Shown: piece after piece, positions 1 to 13,596 of the stretch
How positions within the stretch are numbered: position 1 is the first letter of the stretch
Layout of the letters: every line of letters begins with the position of its first letter
Assembly: GCF_000247815.1 (NCBI RefSeq)
Contig: NC_021673.1
Location: 107,899,432-107,963,431 of the forward strand
Reading direction: 5' to 3'
DNA from: Ficedula albicollis
Taxonomy: Eukaryota; Chordata; Aves; Passeriformes; Muscicapidae
DNA: 64,000 nucleotides
The notes under the pieces: model-generated
What the model saw: the letters and a program-made list of their open reading frames with translations, nothing else
What the model was told of the DNA's origin: nothing
Database searches by the model: none
Made by a program: the position numbers and the translations under genes

Positions 1-1186
1 GCATTCCAATACCATTTCCTTCCCTGCCCTGAATTTCAGCATTCAGAGAAGCATTTCATAGTTCCAGGTATCTGCTTTAGGGGAACTAAGGCATGTGTGA
101 CACAGAGACAGGTAATATCTGCAAAAAAAAATAGTGAAGTGCCCCAGTGCAATAGGGAAATTGTAGTCACTGTTATTTCCTTCAGTCACTGAAACTTTTT
201 CCTGGAGTATTTCCATGATGTTGTGTTACAGAGGAGGATGAGAAGGAAAGGCTTTAAATACAAATGTCTTGGCATCTTACAGGTCTTTGCTTATTTAAGT
301 TTAACCTACTTGTCACTCAGTAGATGAAATCTGGGGGCAATTCCCAAAGGTCACTTCACAGACTTGGAGGTGTTAGGAAAGTTAATTTCCCTTTCTCTTC
401 TATTTTTCCCACGTGCTTTCCAGATTGTTTTCCAGAGGTAGGAGATATGTTGTCTGCAGCTTTCAGCATGGTCCTGGATGCATGTGAATTCAGATCTTTT
501 TGAAGTCAATGGCAATATGCCTGCTGAACAGTGATTTAGTGAGTGTTGGGCCAGGAATACTTGTGTTATTTCCATCCTTTTAAAAGAAAGTTGCATCTGT
601 GATTTGACTCAGTAAGGGGGGTTCATATCAAACCATGTGAATGAGTCTGTGCCTTTTGGTGCATCAGCCCTTGCTCCTTGTTGGTTGCCCATTTCTCACC
701 CCAGTCTCAGCCTTTCCCCTGTTTTGCTGCTGTTTGTTTGGAGCATGCTGGGATCTGGCAGAATAACTGATCCACTTGGAAAACAGCATAGTTTTCCAGG
801 TTACATTTCAGATGGATAGATACCTTGATCCAGTTTAGCCACTGAGTGGCATGCCAAGCTTGACTGGTGCAGTGTAACACAGTGGGGTAGAAGTGATCAG
901 TACTGAGTCGATTTTTTTTTTTTTCCACAAACCACTAGTGCCAAATGTACTGTGAAGTGTTTTTAAACTTGCATTCTCCTTTAGGTTGAGAAATCCTACT
1001 TTTGGGTTTTACACTAGACAGGTATAAAATTAATGGAACATGTGTATGTGCTGCTTTTTGCTGTTTGTTTTTTTTTTTTTTTTGTTAGAAAGGGATAGGC
1101 ACCACCAACATGCCTTTTGGATATTTTCAGTCTGTCTTGAAATTATACTGAGATCAAAAAAATCATTTGTAGAACCAGTGCCAGCT

Positions 1187-1202
1187 AGGTCAATGTTGAC
1201 CT
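1187..1202. promoter_or_regulatory. Inverted AGGTCA half-sites with 4-bp spacer
   Basis: AGGTCA ATGT TGACCT is two perfect nuclear-receptor half-sites as an inverted repeat. A classic oestrogen response element has a 3-bp spacer; this one has 4, so receptor class and occupancy are unknown. Confidence 0.25.
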
Positions 1203-2356
1203 GAGATTTTAAACTTGGCAGTGAAGGAACTTTCTGAACTCTTTTATGAACTGATTAAATTTTGTTTCTTCCTGCAGAATAAATTTTGCGAAGGGGGAAA
1301 AAAAAAAAAAAAACCTGGAAATTTTATTTCAGGCTTGAAATAAATGAAAAATGAAGCCCTGTTCTAGATATTTGGAACACATTTTCTGTGTCTGACCTAG
1401 AGAAGATGATGAGTGGTTGTTCTGATTCAAGTTTTCTCGGAACCCTTAAAAGAGCATTACTAAGCTATGTGACTCAAGTTGTAGGGAACTGACAAAAAGT
1501 CCAGTTCTTTCAGCATCTGAGGCAAGCAGCTGAGTCCATGGCCTGTGCAGATGACATAGCAGTTAGAATACAGTCCTGCACTTGTCTTTGTGCTTTCTCT
1601 GCCTGGGTTGTACTGCACTTGTCCCTTAGAGCAGATCTGATGTGCCCTTTGTTCCCAGATAAAAGCATATCCAGATCTGCCAGTCAGTAGGTGCAGCATC
1701 TGTGGCTTACCCTACAGACAGGAGGTCAGTAATTCTAGAAAGGAAAGTTGGTAGAAGACTAGCATCTGCTTGCATTCAGCTTCTCATGTTGCTTTTGCAA
1801 GGATGGAATTATTTATGTACATTTTTCCCCATCTGAATGCAGTCAACCAGAGTCTGAAGAACTGCTCAGTGTCAGGGTGTTTGGCAAAGGTTTTCTTTTG
1901 GGAGCACAGAGATAGGGTCATGATGAGCTGCTTCTCCATGCTGGGTGAGTTCATGTGTGTGCCTCAGGTATGTCATTGTTACAGTCTCCCTATTGCAGTT
2001 CTAGCCAGGCATTTACAGAACTGACAGCAGTGCCATCCTTAATACGAGTTTGAGAAATCTTCCTCTCTTGACGTAAGAAGGCCTATTTGTGGTTTGCAGG
2101 ACAGAGTGTGGGCACCGTAGCAATGACTTTATGCTGTGAGGATAAGAATAATGCAACCCTTTCCTCCCCAGCCAAAAGCCCCAACTCCAAAACCATGTGC
2201 ATCAAAGGTGCAAGTACCAAGCTTCGCTTCTAGGAAGGTATGGCCATCAGCACCACTGACAGGCTTTTCAGAGAGGAAGCAACAAGGAAAAGGCTTTTAG
2301 AGAGCCTTTTGTTTCCAGCAAATAGCTTTCTGAAGCTACAAAATTGAAACTTAACT

Positions 2357-2543
2357 TTGGAAAGGAAAAACCCAGGGTTTTTTGGAAAGGAAAAACCCAG
2401 TGTTCTTCAATGGAGTTACATGGCCAATAACTTCCACAGCCCTGTCCTGTGTTAGAATGTTCTTTGGAAAGGAAAAACCCAGGGTTCTTCAATGGAGTTA
2501 CATGGCCAATTACTTCCACAGCCCTGTCCTGTGTTAGAATGTT
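2357..2543. repeat. 82-bp direct duplication plus a 25-bp partial copy
   Basis: The TTGGAAAGGAAAAACCCAG motif starts at 2357, 2382 and 2464. The last two lead full copies of about 80 bp ending GTGTTAGAATGTT, with about two mismatches. The first is a short partial copy. Confidence 0.9.
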
Positions 2544-5500
2544 ACTGCTTTGGTGAACAGTGACCTTTAAAAGAGCTCCAAGCCTTGGGCATACTAGGCT
2601 GTGCCTATCTAATCTTTGCTTAAGGTTCTGACGCCTAAGCTAGTGTCTCAAAACCTACCTTCTGCATATTTCTGAACAAAATGTGCTCTTTTGTTACCTG
2701 CTGGCTAAATGTTCTTATGACTGTGTGTTCCTTTGTAGAGATGAGCCCATTTCCCACTAAAGAGTCACTCCCATATATATCTAGAAAACTTGTGAGTGGA
2801 TCAGAAAAAATTCTTTCATACATAATAACTGATTTGATTTAATCTGAATCTTCTTTTTGATTTAAGTTGTACTTGCCTGGCCATACACTGCTGTTCTGCT
2901 CTATGAGTATGTGTAATTTTGTGAAAGTGTAACTTTGGTGTTTACCTAATAATGTTTAACCTGGTGCAAGCATGTCATATATTGTGGTGTAAAAACCAGA
3001 GAATCTGGACTATTGCCTGCTCAACAAGTGTTGCCTCTGTCTGGTACTGCTTTATATATGTGGGTAAAGGACTGCAGATGACTGCAGGTAAGCAGGGGAT
3101 GTAACTCTTAGATGTGTCAATGTTGTCTGGAATAGAATTTCTGTGAATGGAAAAGAAATATTTATCGGTTGAAAGAGAAGTGAACCAATGTAACGCAAGG
3201 CAAGGCCAGGGTCTCTGAACTACTGTCACTTTCCAGGCTTTTTGATGCAAAGAATTTTGTCCTCACATAATGACCAAGTAGACCAATGTTTCTGCTTTAT
3301 TTTTTTTCTCCCCCAAAGCTCTCCTGAGCAAAGATATGTTAATTTCCTTCCCCAGCTTGTTCTCATGAGGTTGAATTTCTTGCTCATTTTTCCAATGGTT
3401 TTGCCTGGAACTTTTTTCAGGTTGTTTTCCTAAGTGACTAGATAGCAGCAAAGAGTGAGGGGACGGACCTGAAATTAAGCCAGCTAAAGTCAGCAGCTGG
3501 GAGATCTTTGTTCTGTTCAGTCTTGACCACAAGCTTCCCAGCAGACATCGGTGGGGGTAGGGGCATGGATTTCAGTTCTTTATGTTCTTAGTTTTCTTTT
3601 CCCCCTTCATGAGTAAAATGGAAATAAAGTGTTGCTTAAATGAGCAGCTCAACTCTTCTTAGTGCTGATGTTGAATTAACATACTCTGTAAATCCTGTAA
3701 TAAACTGGAGTTACAGAAATATTCTGGGAGGATGTACTGACTTTTTTTCTCTTGCAGTACATTTGTTTAAAGTGAATTATCTAAGTACCATGAAAGTGGG
3801 TCTTCGTTTTACTCTTCTTTTTGGAATGCAATTTATTAGTGATATCCAGAGGGGTCAGCAGTATAAATTATGTTTGTTTCGAGGCACGTTGGGTGCAAAG
3901 GAGGGAGGTTCACAGTGAAGAGCTGTTTTGTTTGGTGTGGCTGATGAGGAGTGAGGCTGGAATTGCTCATAGCTGTCATTCAGGTTTTGTTTCAAAGTCC
4001 AAGGACCTACTGGGAAAAACAAAAAGCTAATGAAAGCTGACTGTATTTCAACCCAAACCCTGTGGAATCCAAAATGATGTCCTGACACTGCATGTATTCT
4101 TATTCTCCTGCATTCCCTTGGTTACTAAGGTAACAGGTTTTTAGAGGCTTTACATCTTCATTGTCAAGTATTTGCTACACTTATTGTTGCTGTTTGCAGA
4201 TTAGGGCAATTTAAACAATGCCTTTTGAAATGGCGACCAAAAAAAATACAAAAAGAAATATAGTAGAAATAGATGTAATGAATCAATTACCTTCTCTTGT
4301 TTAAATTTTCAGTGCTACATCTCAGAAGCTATGCACAAAATGTCACACTGGTTTAGTGTAGTGATTTTAGGCCCAGGAAAATGCTTTTTAAAAAAGTGTG
4401 TTAATTACAGGACTCTGAATACAGATGTGAGGAGTACCAAATGTTACTTAGTGACTTTTTTGACAACAGAACTGTGAAAAGACTGAAGTTTGTGTTTTTG
4501 TGTCTCTGCTTATAGAACATTTGAGACAGTGACCCGAATCTTGTAAGCTGTGTTACCTACTGCATCTATGAAATCATACTTGAAAAATTAAGCAGCTGGG
4601 GAAAAAAGTCCTTTTTTTCCTAACAAATCTTAACTATATGCGGAGCTCTTCTGCTTGAGCACACTTTACTGATGCTCCTCTGTGTCCATTTAGATCAAGC
4701 AGAAATATGCTTGTTCACATCTTCACTGGAAAAATGGATTATAGATGCAATGGTCAGGCTTGTAAGTGTATCTCCAAGAATATAATGTTTAAATTGATTT
4801 AGTACCTGCTGACTTTTGAAAATTAGTGCATTGCTGCAGCAAAAATCTGTAGCATCTGTGCTAGGACAACTGTTTTAAAAAAAAAAAATTGGTGAAAGTA
4901 GTGAAGTCTTTACATCATGGTAATTTGTGCTACGCAGGTGATGTACGGGATAAAATGATTCCACTTTGCCTGACAGAAATAAAATGTTTCTAGTTGAGAA
5001 GAATCTTGCTAGACAGGGAAAATACAGGTACTGTTCTCCCTGAGTGTCCTTGAAATGAGTCTTTTGCAGTAGGCTCAAGAGCCTTTTATTGGACAAACCC
5101 ATGCAGTGGGTGAGATCTCTGCGCTGCTGAAGTGAATCACCGTGTCCATGCTGCCTTCATCCGGGCACAACTCAGACTGTGCTCTTGGACCACTTTTTAA
5201 ATAAAGGTGGGTTATATGAAACAACTTTGTTGCTGCTCATTTGCAGCTAAATATAGTTTCTTTGGAAGCAGGAGTGGTGGTGGGGGGGCCCTGTTGAGCA
5301 CCATTTTATTACAGTTTTGCGGATGCTGCTGACGGTGGTTGTGCTCAGCCAGGCAGATGTCTGGTTTCAACCATCTCTACCCCCAGTATCAGCAAGAAGC
5401 AACTTTCTTGAGGTAGACAAGACTTAGGAGCCTAGTGTTCAGATAAATACAGAGCAGATTACCCCAGAAAAAGGGAGGTGACAGATGGGTGGCTGACGCC

Positions 5501-5685
5501 AGAGGGGTGAAGCTGAATGCAGACTGAATTAGTCCCTGCAACCAAGGACAGAAGGAGCTTGGCACGCAGCTCTCACAAGTTATCATTTTAAAGTGTTTGT
5601 AGGGAAGCCTTTAATTTGATTAGGCCATTTCCTTAATAGTTTTGTATTTGTGGTTGTTAACATTGCTCCAGACAAAGGTGTGACT

Positions 5686-5797
5686 TGACATTAAAATGGC
5701 TGTTAACATTTAGCTTTATAATAAGTCATTTATATATAACTTTGACTTTAAAATGGCTGTTAACGTTTAGCTTTATAATAAGTCATTTATATATAAC
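5686..5797. repeat. 57-bp direct tandem duplication
   Basis: Two adjacent copies carry TTAAAATGGCTGTTAAC followed by TTTAGCTTTATAATAAGTC, offset by 57 bp, with about one to two mismatches. It abuts the next duplication. Confidence 0.9.
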
Positions 5798-5921
5798 AAG
5801 ATTAAAATTTTTCTGGTACATACAAAAAGCTGAATTAATCAATGTGTATGTATATATGCAAGATTTAAATTTTTCTGGTACATACAAAAAGCTGAATTAA
5901 TTAATGTGTATGTATATATGA
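5798..5921. repeat. 62-bp direct tandem duplication
   Basis: Two copies start AAGATT and contain TTTTTCTGGTACATACAAAA and a TATGTATATATG end, offset by 62 bp. They lie directly after the 57-bp duplication, so two unrelated units were doubled side by side. Confidence 0.9.
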
Positions 5922-8900
5922 AAATACGTATACTTCTGTAAGATTACTGAAGGAAAGGCTATCTTCCTTCCATCTCACTTAAAAATATGTGTAATGCATA
6001 AGAGAAATAAGGTGTGCAACCAAAAAAGATTATGCAATGCACCATATAATTACAATTGTTTATTAATTTTTCTGAGGTTTTTAAACTTGTTTAAACCTGT
6101 TGTTATACTTTCGGCACCTCTTTAAGTTTTTTGAAAGTTGTAGAACGAGAGGGGAAAACAAATTTATTATTAGTGCTTTGTGAAGCTTTTGAGATTCAGA
6201 GCTGCCAGTATTCAATGTGTGTCAGTTGTAAGCTTACTAGGAGGGCTTGTAAATTCCTCAGTTGGAAGGAAGAAAGTCTCTGAAGTGTAAGGTTTTTAAG
6301 GACAGACTTGACTGCAGAAGGATCTACAAAAACTTGTTTTTTAAAAAATAAATAAAATAGAGAAGCCATACTGCTGCTTGCCAAACTTGGGATAATCATT
6401 GAAAGCTAATGTGGCAGGAGGCTGTAGCACCCTCTGCCAGAATTTCTCCATCCTGTAATAAGTATCTTCCTTCCCTGCTGGAGCAGGGATAAATGTCCAC
6501 CCATCTCTGATGTACGGAGCATTTCAGAGGAGTTTGGAGGGGGCCTCCACTTTAGGGATCAGGGAGGATACCAGGGTGCTTTGTGCATGCTTTGGCATTG
6601 CAAATCTAAGCAAATATCATTTAAAAGCATTTGTATGGGCCTCAAAGAATCCTTCCACTTTGCTAATGAAAATCAACCTTGCTCCTTCCTTCCTTCTTGG
6701 TCCCAATCCAAGAGACAGGAGCAAGTCTTGCACAAAACCATGTTTTTCAAACTATTTTTTTCATCAGTGCTACCTCTTTTGGTTTTTTTAAGCACGATTA
6801 TCAGCTTTTCAGATTCTACTTTTAATTCCTGTTGAAAACTTTTCTTTTATGATAACCTTAAGAAAGGTTTCTGTTGGATAGGCTCCTTTCTCTTCAAAAT
6901 AATGATTTCAGACCAACTGAAAGATGTTAATAAAATTATATGAAACTTAAACTTTAATGAGTCATTAGGTACATGTTCTTCCCTTGAACATGCTGGTCAC
7001 TGATTAGATTCTAGGAGATTCTACTGGGTGCTTCATAAGTAAGAGTGCCAGCCTTGACAGTGAATTTGAGATCAGAGTTTGGCAACCTTGATTTAATTTT
7101 TTTTTAAAGTAGTGCATTTGTTGTTGTTTGGATTTTTGGTTTTGTTTGGTTTTGTGTGTGTGTGTTTTTTTTTTTTTAATGGAAGATGTTTGAATGCCCT
7201 CATTTTTAATTATCAGCCAAAAGGATTTATTTCTTACTTACCTCTAGATCTTTAAACAGTAAGTTATTACCCTTCAGTGGGGTATTTACCTCAGTTGGAT
7301 AAAAACAACTTAATGCTTTAGCAGACATATAGTTTTTAGACTAATAGCAGAGTGTGCATAAATGAGTTGTAAATTTGCATTATCTGCAGAAAATTTTGTT
7401 CCCCAGAGCCATTAGGCAGCCTACCAGTTTATTCCCATTGACTATGATGGCTGATGAAGAGGCACAGACATTACAGGATCAAGCTATAAGTTTAAATTCT
7501 GGCACACTGGAAGCTCTTCAAAGTGTCTTTTGTTGGCAAACAAGAAAGTTCTTGCAATGTAAATAAGTGTTGTATCTTGCAGCCCACATTGGAGAAAGAT
7601 GGAATGGAATGTAAGAATATCCTTTGGGTTTTGCTGAAGTGGTTTTCTCTGGCACAGCAGAACACAGAAATAAATCAAGAACCCTTTTAAATCTGCAAGA
7701 TTTAACTACTTTATATCTTCTTCAAGCAGGCTGTGCTGAGCACCATTTGCTACCTAAGGAACAGTAACTGAATAAGTTGGGGATTTCTCCTCAATAACTG
7801 CATAAAAGAGGGATGGATAAAAAGCAGTACAAACCTATTCTTTTCTCATCCTCTTTTTCTCCTATAAATTGACTTTGTGGAATTTCCACACAAAATTCTT
7901 AAATAATGAATTTTTTACATGGCAGCTCTCAAATCTGGGTGGAAAAGCTGTTGGTCATGCACTAGAGCTAAAGTAGGTTATTAATTGAGTAACCTCTTCA
8001 TCTGACACTTAGTGTTATAACAGAAAAAATATCACATCTCATTTATTGTTATTGTGAATTATTACTCATATCTCATTATTTATATCTAAACTGAATGTAT
8101 CCAGTGATAATTAAATAGACAATTTTTGTAATATTTGCATTAGCCTATTAGTCATTAGTCCATTAAGAGTATGGAGTGCTACAGCCTCTGGTTAGATAGG
8201 TATTGGTTAAATAACCTTATGGGAGGAAATTTGGTAGTTTTCAGCTCTGTTTCACAAAACTAAAGTACTCCTAAGTCCAAACAAGTACAAAAGATTGGTT
8301 GCAACTAACTTTGGTTTGCAGCAAGGAAAGCAGTGGAAGCCAGAAGGCCAAGGGGGTCGTCTTCCATCTGTGCTGAAGATGCAAAGTCATGCTATCTATA
8401 GGAAAAGAAAGATGACATTGCCCTTTAGCCTGGGTTTAATGTAGGTCAGTTGGGTCACCAGATGACATGACTTTAATGGCCAAACTGCTTTTAACAATTG
8501 CCTTGGGCAGTGTTTAATTTCACTGATCTTTGCCAGCCTTCAGGAGAAGAGAGAGGAGAAATCCACCTTATCTTTTGATTTTCACACAGTGATGATTTAA
8601 TCCTCTTTTGTACTGAAATTCCTCTAATGAAACCTATTACCTAGTACACACTTGTTACAGTTGAAAGCAGTACAGGTTTGTGTGAAGTTTCAGAATGAGT
8701 TGACAAAGAGGTTTGTTAGTGTTCTTGGGCTGTTCAACTGCCATGTGCAGAATTCCTAGTCTGCTTAAGTTGACCTGTGGTTTATTATCTCTCTTTCACA
8801 TGCAGTATCTTCCTTCTCACTTCAAACCACTGTAACAATGAATCGTACTGTCATAACAGAAGAGGAAAGATAGAGCTGAATTCCAATTAATTCCAATTGT

Positions 8901-9296
8901 CCTACTGTTTTTCCATCCTGGTGATGTACTGGAATAGCTGTTCAGGGCTATATACAATATGTATATATGCACATGCATACATGTATATATGCTATATGCA
9001 TATGAACATACAATGTTCTCTTTTGGAAATACCTCAGTATGTATCTTAGTGCATGGATGTGTTTCAGTTTTGTGTAGATGCTCTGAATGGTTACTGCTCA
9101 GGAACAATGTCTTGAGGTTGTAATGAAGGGTGCTATTAACTTGCTAGCTTGATGGTCTGTAATGGTAGGGGGCAAAAGACAAAGAAAATCAAATGTTGAG
9201 GCATTTGTGGGAAAAAAAGGAAACCAAAGCAAAAAAATACTATTCTGTCATGCACATGCATCTGTAGGATACCTACATCTTGAAGGTCGTGCCATT

Positions 9297-9416
9297 TTTC
9301 TCCTTCCTCTTGCTTCTGTGATAACATATTAAGATTGGAAGAAAATACAGGGAAATTTTTGTCCTTCTTCTTGCTTCTGTGATAACATATTAAGATTGGA
9401 AGAAAATACAGGGAAA
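9297..9416. repeat. 61-bp direct tandem duplication
   Basis: The block containing CTTGCTTCTGTGATAACATA and AGATTGGAAGAAAATACAGG occurs twice, offset by 61 bp, with about one mismatch in the core. Confidence 0.9.
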
Positions 9417-11316
9417 GAAACAAGGTTGATCCAAGTGCAGAGCAACTACTATTATGTAAGGAACAACTACATTGACTCTACTTCAGCCCTGCAAGTCAGA
9501 CAGCTGATGTCCATAAAATACTGTAGGGCAGAAAGTGAGAGCTGTTCGTGTCTTCTGGAGGAAAAGAGCTGAGGAGCATCAAATGGAATTAGCAGGGGCC
9601 ATGCTGAATGCAAACAAAAGATGATAATTACCAGTGTGAGGTGGGTTATGGCACTCCTTCCTCAGGTCCCAAGTGTGGTGCTTTCTAAAGCAGCTGGATA
9701 AATTTATGGTTCCTGTTAAATGGGCCTTGAGCTGCACATCAGTGGAGGTTGGGAGAATATTTCAGATACTTATGACTGCAGGAACATCACAGAGTTTGTC
9801 TTCTTCTCTGAGTATCTGCTGTTGGCCACTGTGTGACTTAGGGAAAGCAGCCCGTGGACTGACTTTCAGGTGTGTCTGCTTTTAGATTGATCTGACCACT
9901 CCATTGTTCTTCTCAATTAGTGTGGGTCACTGTGTTGGGTGAGGTGGGCTGCAGAGTGTCCAAGGTTTGCTCTTTGCTTGCAGTGCATTTTCTTCAGGTA
10001 GTGAGCCACATGAAAGCCGCATGCAGGTATTTTGTCTGCACCATGTTTGTTTTATAGGTGATAAAATTAAGCATTAACAAGCAATTCCAGGAGTGCCAGA
10101 ACTGAAGAAGCTAGTTCCTAAAAATTCGTCTCTTTCTTTGTTAATAAACTCTGATTTAAAATGTTTTCTGTATTTAGGATGTGGTTAGGATCAGCCCTTC
10201 CAATGGCTCCCTGTTGTACTGCCATTATACAGTCAAATGTCCTGCCTAAATGGCAAAGTGTCCTCATGAATATTGAGAAGCTGAAATATTTTTCAGAGCT
10301 CTGTTCCTCTGTTTCATTTGCATGGAATTGTGGGTTTACAGAAAACATGTGGCTTTGACAGAAAACATGTAATATAAGCTGTGTTTCTCTTGGAAGCCAG
10401 GCAAACAGAAATCGTACAAAATAAATAGAAATAATACAAATAAGCCAAATAATCCTTCATCTTGCCCCAAAGTAGTAATAATATAGTTGAAAAAGTCACA
10501 TGAATATAAAAAATAGATTAATGTTAATATTTCTAAAATTTTGGATGTAATTCAAGTTAGTTCAATGTTCATGGTTGTGCACAGAAACAGTGGGGTATGA
10601 GTGTGACATCCTATTTTTCTTACATTATTTAGTAACTGACACACATGCTGTGTTCTTGCTGGTTGTTAACAGCATGTGAATTATGAGGCCAAAGGGGTCT
10701 TCCTCATGACAATGGCTAATGTTTGCAGAAATGCAAAGGTCATGATCATGACTACTTTTTTTTAATGCCAACTGGATACCGATGACAATTACTGAACTAG
10801 ACAGTTCTTAAAGGGTCAGTTTATTGACTTATCTTCCCTGCTTTGTGAGGGGTGATGAAATCAAAGCAACTGCCTGGCTTCTGGGCTGTTCCAATTTAAG
10901 TGAGTTTAGCCTTGGATAGTTTTCCTTCATATTTCTGTGAAAAATGAGAGCAACTGGTTCACTAGGTTTACTTTTCTGTGAGGTGCTACTTGATTAGTAA
11001 TATTATTATCTTTAAAAGAGATAAAATCAACTTCTTAAAACATATTTTGTGGTTTTGAGAACTTCCTTCTAACCTTTAGTTTAAACTTTAATGGAGAAAA
11101 AACTTTGGTGGTTTAGTACTTACAGATTTTATGTGCCAGTGGTTTGGTGTACTTTCAAAAAATCAGTTTTTAAAATGAATTTGAATACTGACATCTTTGA
11201 GCTAGGCCCAGGATGTTCAAATAAAGCTCTTTACTTACCTATGGCTGAAAATACAAGAATGTATATTTTTGGTTTTTTAACAGACATAATGTGTTTGGAG
11301 GGAATTGCAGCTGTAA

Positions 11317-11450
11317 GACAAATAGCCATGGGCTGTATCTCCTCTTTCCCAGCTCAGACTTTCAAAATTGAGTCTCCATGAGGGACAAATAGCCATGGGT
11401 TGTATCTCCTCTTTCCTAGCTCAGACTTTCAAAATTGAGTCTCCATGAGC
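11317..11450. repeat. 67-bp direct tandem duplication
   Basis: Copies at 11317 and 11384 start GACAAATAGCCATGGG and end GAGTCTCCATGAG, with two to three mismatches. Confidence 0.92.
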
Positions 11451-13382
11451 TTAAAATTGATTCTGAATTAATTCCTCTGTAATACAATGACCTTACATCT
11501 GTAGGATGCTGGAAGACTCCACTGCACTGTGTTTAGTCACCCCTTACAGTGATTAAAAATTTGAAGTGGAGACATGAAGGCTATTATTTGTTTCTTTGGA
11601 AACCATGCTTCCCAATTACTGCACTGAGTGATTTCTGGAGCAGTAAAATACTAGACTGGTATTTTGAGAGAGGGCAGGTCACACATCAGGAAGTTGAGTC
11701 ACAGTTGGAGTGGCACAGCACTAGAAAGTATCTTTCTTAATAGCCTGAGAAGACAAGAGGTATTAGATGACCTAATCTTTTTCCTGTGAAATTTTTGCTC
11801 TTGTGACTTTATTTTCCTGGCTGCCAAGACTAAATGTGGAGGTCATCTTTTTTCTTCTTTTTTTTTTCCCTTTACACAGGAAAGTTTCGTCAATATACAG
11901 CTGTTTAATATAGCCAGCTTATTTAATAAAATATAAACACACAGTTTAAACCTTGCAGGAATTTGTGGTCTTCTGGTGCAGGTATGGTAGGAGTATGGTA
12001 GATGTGATACTGGAACTTAATTTTATCAGTTTACAAAACTGTTGATTAATTACTAAAAAAAGGACTTTGGCTTTATGATGAGAATCTTTGTCTGAAAAGA
12101 GGCTGGAAATCATGCAATCAATGACTTTCTGTTTAGTAATAGCAAATCCATATAAATTTTGTCTGAAGTTAAAGGAGTTGGTCTAAAGCCAGATGTATCA
12201 ATACAACAGTTGAGTGTAAGTTAAAAATTCTTGTTTGTGTCCCCTTGGGAGCTGGGGGGTAGTGGTGGCAAAATGAAGGTTAAAAGTCTTGCCAAGGTTA
12301 AAACCAGCAGTGAAGGAAAACTCCTTTTTAGAAACAAATCACAGGAAGCAGCTTTTAGACAAATTATATTATTTTATGATTTTAAGTAATTATAGGTGAA
12401 ACTTATAATCTGCTGAGATTTGCAAGTGGTTTCTGCGACACAATTTAGTATCCCAGACTTCAGTCATTTGTGTGAAACTTGGGCTTGTTGAGCAGCTGTT
12501 GAATACTTCTCTGTCCTCTAAGTTCAGTTGTTGGCAGTTTCTGGCATCAGGCACATAGCTGCAGCAATTGTTTTTTTTCGGGAGGGAAAACACCGTGAAA
12601 ACATTGTTCTTGCTTGCATTTCTTTTTTTAAAATCCTTGCTAATTACTTTCTACTTGGCAGGAACAGATTTAATCTTGAGTTTACATCTTTGCTGTCCCT
12701 TCAGAAATTAGCCAAAGCTATTCGAGTTAAGAGCCAAAACTTCTAGTTTATTCATGCTCAGAAACTTCAGTGCTGCACTGCAAATATTCCTCCTTCCCTA
12801 GGGTTCTGTTACAGACTGCAGCTGTACAACCTTTAGTTGTACCCCCTGGTCCTTACAACCCCTCTGAAGACCAGGCACTGAAACTAGGAGGTTTTTAAGG
12901 GTGGCTGTTGTGTGTATGTGACTGCATGACTTCACTGGCTGGATTTAGGCAATGTGCAGGTGGAAGATGGTGAGGAAATGGAAATAATCATGGGGAGAGT
13001 AAAGAAGGAGGGTAAGAAAGATAAGGAAGCTTGGAGTGAAGGATGTAGAACAAATTGAGAAGGAGATTGGACTGGCCATAATAGAATCTGAGGGCTTGGA
13101 AACAAAAGGGAAAGCACATGTTAAAAGAAATCAAGATTGGCTTGATGAGGAGGAAGTGTTTGAGAATCAGAAAGGGAAGCGAAGGGATGTTGAAGGCAAA
13201 GCTGAGCAACAACACTGAGAATATGTTGACAAGGAACCTGAGAACTGCTGAGATGAGGGGGAAAAAGTGTTCTGAAACCAAGTGTTTCTGACAAATTCAT
13301 ATACAAATAGGCAATGTCGTTTGTAGTAAGTCTGGATCATGGGAGAGAGTTGCTGAACTGGGATAAAACTTTAGGAGTTGTA

Positions 13383-13414
13383 AAAACCCTATGGTATGAA
13401 AACCCTATGGAATG
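13383..13414. repeat. 16-bp direct duplication
   Basis: AAAACCCTATGG followed by TATG or AATG occurs twice in a row. Confidence 0.8.
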
Positions 13415-13596
13415 AGAAGAACTGGCACGGTATGGCCTAGTAAACAGGATACAGCTTAGGGAAAGGGACTGGTCTGGAGTTTGACAGACTAGTTGGGAGA
13501 GGAAGCAATAGGGTTATATCAGAATCATATGTTTCCACGGAAATTTATCCATTGTAATCCCTAAAAATGGATCAATTTTTTTTATCACTTTTCTGC

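Larger units (their letters stand above)
1..13596. other. Gene-free AT-rich sequence, probably GREB1L 5' flank or 5'-UTR intron
   Basis: No exon, RNA gene or transposon is recognised. Open frames are all under 100 codons and have no family resemblance. The stretch holds several short direct duplications listed separately (2357, 5686, 5798, 9297, 11317, 13383), an alternating purine-pyrimidine patch near 8945-9015, and a purine-rich strand at about 12,950-13,275. Confidence 0.5.

Noticed and set aside
8945..9015. Alternating TATATG/CATGCA tract resembling Z-DNA or a microsatellite
   Set aside because: It is irregular, with no clear unit; noted only as simple AT/TG-rich sequence.
9161..9175. 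Possible CTCF-like core (TAGGGGGCA)
   Set aside because: Only the central bases match; the flanking consensus is absent.
13036..13218. Short frame containing KRNQDWLDEEEV, faintly like RTE-type LINE linker sequence
   Set aside because: The similarity is only a few residues within a purine-rich stretch and no reverse transcriptase or endonuclease motif lies nearby.
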